DNA of 7,286 nucleotides from an uncultured Bacteroides sp. (GTDB lineage Bacteria; Bacteroidota; Bacteroidia; Bacteroidales; Bacteroidaceae), in contig USSR01000351.1 in the NCBI GenBank assembly GCA_900557355.1, positions 1 to 7,286 on the forward strand, read 5' to 3'. Of this stretch, positions 5,747 through 7,286 are shown piece by piece. How positions within the stretch are numbered: position 1 is the first letter of the stretch; the number at the start of each line of letters is the position of its first letter. The translations under genes and the position numbers were made by a program. The notes under the pieces are model-generated. The model worked only from the letters and a program-made list of their open reading frames with translations, was not told the DNA's origin and did not search any database.

Positions 5747-7195
5747 TTAGAAAGTTGCTCCAATGAGTGAATTATTCTGTGCAGTCTCTTTCTCATCATT
5801 CTTCTTACGATTCAGTTCCGCTTCCACATCATCTGTATAGGGCGAATTTTTAATAATCGTCTCTTTACTATTGAATTGAGAAGCAGTTTCAAGGTTCTTG
5901 AGTTCTTCCGCCAAATCCTGTGGGAGAATACTACCAAACTCTACTTCAATGTAGTTGTCATTTAGCTGTGATGCATATTTTGTATGTGTAATATTTGCCA
6001 TTCCTGCTTGGACGATTGCTACTGTTCGTTGAACAACTGGACCAAATATTTCCATCTGTTCAGTAGCTTTTATCTCTGCATCAATCAGCATAAAACGACG
6101 TGAAGTGCCGCTAAGGTTGCCAAGTCCCATTAGTTTATTTATAGACAAGTCCGGACTGGAAGCTCCGGAATGTATTGCATCATCCAGTTGGTTTAGTTCA
6201 AGTGTAACGGATTCACAAGATTGTTGCCATGCAAGATAATCTGCATCACCGTGATACGATGTACCGGTATCTGAATCAACCTCCATACTGAAGTTCAATT
6301 CCTTACCAACCGTTTCTTTGCTCGGAAGGTTAGCTAAACCATAAGTTTTCAGTATAGGTTCAGAAAAGTAATCATTAGTATCTGATAGCCGGGAAAGTCT
6401 CATTTCTTTCTTGTCAATCAAATTAGCAACATCTTCCCAATCCGGACAATCGACCTCGGCATATACTACCGGAATCTTGCCAAAACGATTCTTTATCTTT
6501 TTCACTTGCCATACACCATCCATGATACCGGAGTAGATAACATCTTTCGTATAGATTTTCACGCATTCGCAAGTACGGCCATTGACTTCTGCATTGTATT
6601 TATAGAGAAAACCGTCCATATCGTCGTCCTCATCAAAGTGTGGATAGAATTCACATTCGACATTACTATCCTTGGGAGTAGAAAGAATCTTAACTTTCAA
6701 CTGACTTTTTCCGTCGTTCTTGGTAACAGGATAGAATACAATAGCAGCCTTGGTTTCAGACAACACTTTGCGAGCAAACTCTTTCAATACAGATTGCATC
6801 TTGAGTTTTCGCTTATAGACTTTTTTGAACTCGCAGATCCCGTCGTTCGGATCTTCTGCTGTGATAGTCATTTCACCACCAAATAGAAAAGCAACAGAAT
6901 TACGAACGATCTTTTTAGGTAGATTAGTCACAATTTGAGCGACTTCTACAGTTTTATCCTCTAGTCTCTTTGGCTTTTCGGCTCCTGTTTCGGGGTCAAC
7001 TTCTACTTCTGTATCTGAATATACAGCAATCTTTTTAGGCTCCCGATACCCAACAGATTCTTTACGACGGGTTCTGTCTCCATTGTATTCCTCCATATAC
7101 TCACGAGGATTACGATTTTCACGGGTATCAACGCATAAATCACCTACTATGCTACCGAAATCTTCATTTCTTAGAATATCCTTAATGTCTGGCAT
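5747..7195 (-). CDS. Phage portal protein, SPP1 gp6-like
   Basis: This 482-residue protein is the usual size for an SPP1 gp6-type portal, the dodecameric ring at one capsid vertex through which DNA enters and leaves. Family-like features are an N-terminal NPREYMEEYNGDRT segment (29-42), a LPKKIVRNSVAFLFGGEMTI clip/stem-like helix (92-111), and the KIYTKDVIYSG strand followed by FGKIPVVYAEVD (238-249), where portal proteins carry a conserved G-x-I-P-V. Further on are the SRLSDTNDYFSEPILKTYG helix (268-286), the GASSPDLSINKLMGLGNLSG loop (344-363), and a long helical C-terminus (365-470). The C-terminal tail is Lys/Glu rich and polar. It is followed after 3 nt by the MuF gene, the standard portal-gp7 pairing. 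The start at 7195 is preceded by a leader resembling that of the scaffold gene. The terminase genes expected upstream lie outside the window. Confidence 0.88.
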   Translation of the reverse strand: MPDIKDILRNEDFGSIVGDLCVDTRENRNPREYMEEYNGDRTRRKESVGYREPKKIAVYSDTEVEVDPETGAEKPKRLEDKTVEVAQIVTNLPKKIVRNSVAFLFGGEMTITAEDPNDGICEFKKVYKRKLKMQSVLKEFARKVLSETKAAIVFYPVTKNDGKSQLKVKILSTPKDSNVECEFYPHFDEDDDMDGFLYKYNAEVNGRTCECVKIYTKDVIYSGIMDGVWQVKKIKNRFGKIPVVYAEVDCPDWEDVANLIDKKEMRLSRLSDTNDYFSEPILKTYGLANLPSKETVGKELNFSMEVDSDTGTSYHGDADYLAWQQSCESVTLELNQLDDAIHSGASSPDLSINKLMGLGNLSGTSRRFMLIDAEIKATEQMEIFGPVVQRTVAIVQAGMANITHTKYASQLNDNYIEVEFGSILPQDLAEELKNLETASQFNSKETIIKNSPYTDDVEAELNRKKNDEKETAQNNSLIGATF

Positions 7196-7197
7196 AT

Positions 7198-7216
7198 ACT
7201 TTTCTCTTAAAATATA
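7198..7216 (-). promoter_or_regulatory. AT-rich leader of the portal gene, shared with the scaffold leader
   Basis: Read on the minus strand this is TATATTTTAAGAGAAAAGT, ending 2 nt before the portal ATG. It matches the scaffold leader at 3671-3652 in all but the centre (AAGAG versus AAGGA, and one or two A fewer). The two may be a conserved ribosome-loading leader, or a minus-strand promoter near-match (TATATTTT) that restarts transcription after each plus-strand gene. The function is inferred. Confidence 0.4.
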
Positions 7217-7248
7217 AGATCCGCTCTCTCTTTTTTATAAAGTTATTA

Positions 7249-7256
7249 TATATTTG
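7249..7256 (+). promoter_or_regulatory. Bacteroidota-type -7 promoter element at the right edge
   Basis: TATATTTG is an exact match to TAnnTTTG on the plus strand, divergent from the portal gene. It precedes an ATG at 7278, leaving room for a leader of roughly 15 nt. No clear TTG -33 element is seen; the upstream region has a T-run at 7231-7236. Between the element and the ATG, ACAAT (7258-7262) and ATTGT (7270-7274) form a weak inverted repeat with 5-bp arms and a 7-nt spacer, which could be a small hairpin or operator. Confidence 0.45.
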
Positions 7257-7277
7257 CACAATAGAATAAATTGTAAT

Positions 7278-7286
7278 ATGGAAATA
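7278..7286 (+). CDS. Possible start of a second plus-strand gene (3 codons visible)
   Basis: An ATG at 7278 reads M-E-I to the window edge. The call depends on the promoter-like TATATTTG 21 nt upstream and on the likeness of its start context (AATATGGA) to that of the 86-aa gene (also AATATGGA). It would be a divergent gene separating the portal from the terminase genes expected further right. With only three codons visible, nothing can be said about the product, and a chance ATG is possible. Confidence 0.3.

Overview
The window is a head-morphogenesis and head-to-tail connector module of a tailed (probably siphovirus-type) phage or prophage. A Bacteroidota host, probably a gut Bacteroides or relative, is suggested by three things: AT-rich start contexts with little Shine-Dalgarno sequence, two intergenic matches to the Bacteroidota -7 promoter consensus TAnnTTTG, and protein flavours familiar from Bacteroides prophages. 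The host call is inference.

Nearly everything is on the minus strand, so the phage gene order is read from right to left. It runs: SPP1 gp6-like portal (7195-5747), MuF-type minor head protein with an extra C-terminal papain-fold toxin-like domain (5743-3989), scaffold (3651-2944), head decoration/fibre protein (2925-2341), lambda gpE-like major capsid protein (2320-1199), head-tail adaptor (1192-860), head-closure protein (866-555), HK97 gp10-like protein (558-103), and the first 33 codons of a likely tail terminator (100-1, running off the left edge). This order is collinear with SPP1 genes 6, 7, 11, 12, 13, 15, 16, 16.1 and 17. No prohead protease is visible in the window. Junctions are tight: gaps of 2-20 nt, or overlaps of 4-7 nt.

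Two breaks interrupt the minus-strand operon. At 3734-3994 a small plus-strand gene (86 aa) sits tail-to-tail with the toxin end of the MuF gene, overlapping it by 6 nt, with its own promoter-like element immediately upstream of the ATG. At the right edge (7278 onward) a second plus-strand gene appears to start, again behind a TAnnTTTG element. Both divergent intergenic regions are exactly 82 bp and resemble each other at both ends.

The most interesting reading is a capsid-borne effector system. The MuF protein, a minor component of the phage head, carries a Cys-His-Asp papain-like toxin/deamidase domain encoded in markedly AT-richer DNA. The adjacent, independently promoted 86-aa gene is then a candidate immunity gene that protects the lysogen. 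The toxin-like fold is supported by sequence motifs. The immunity role rests on position and transcription logic only.
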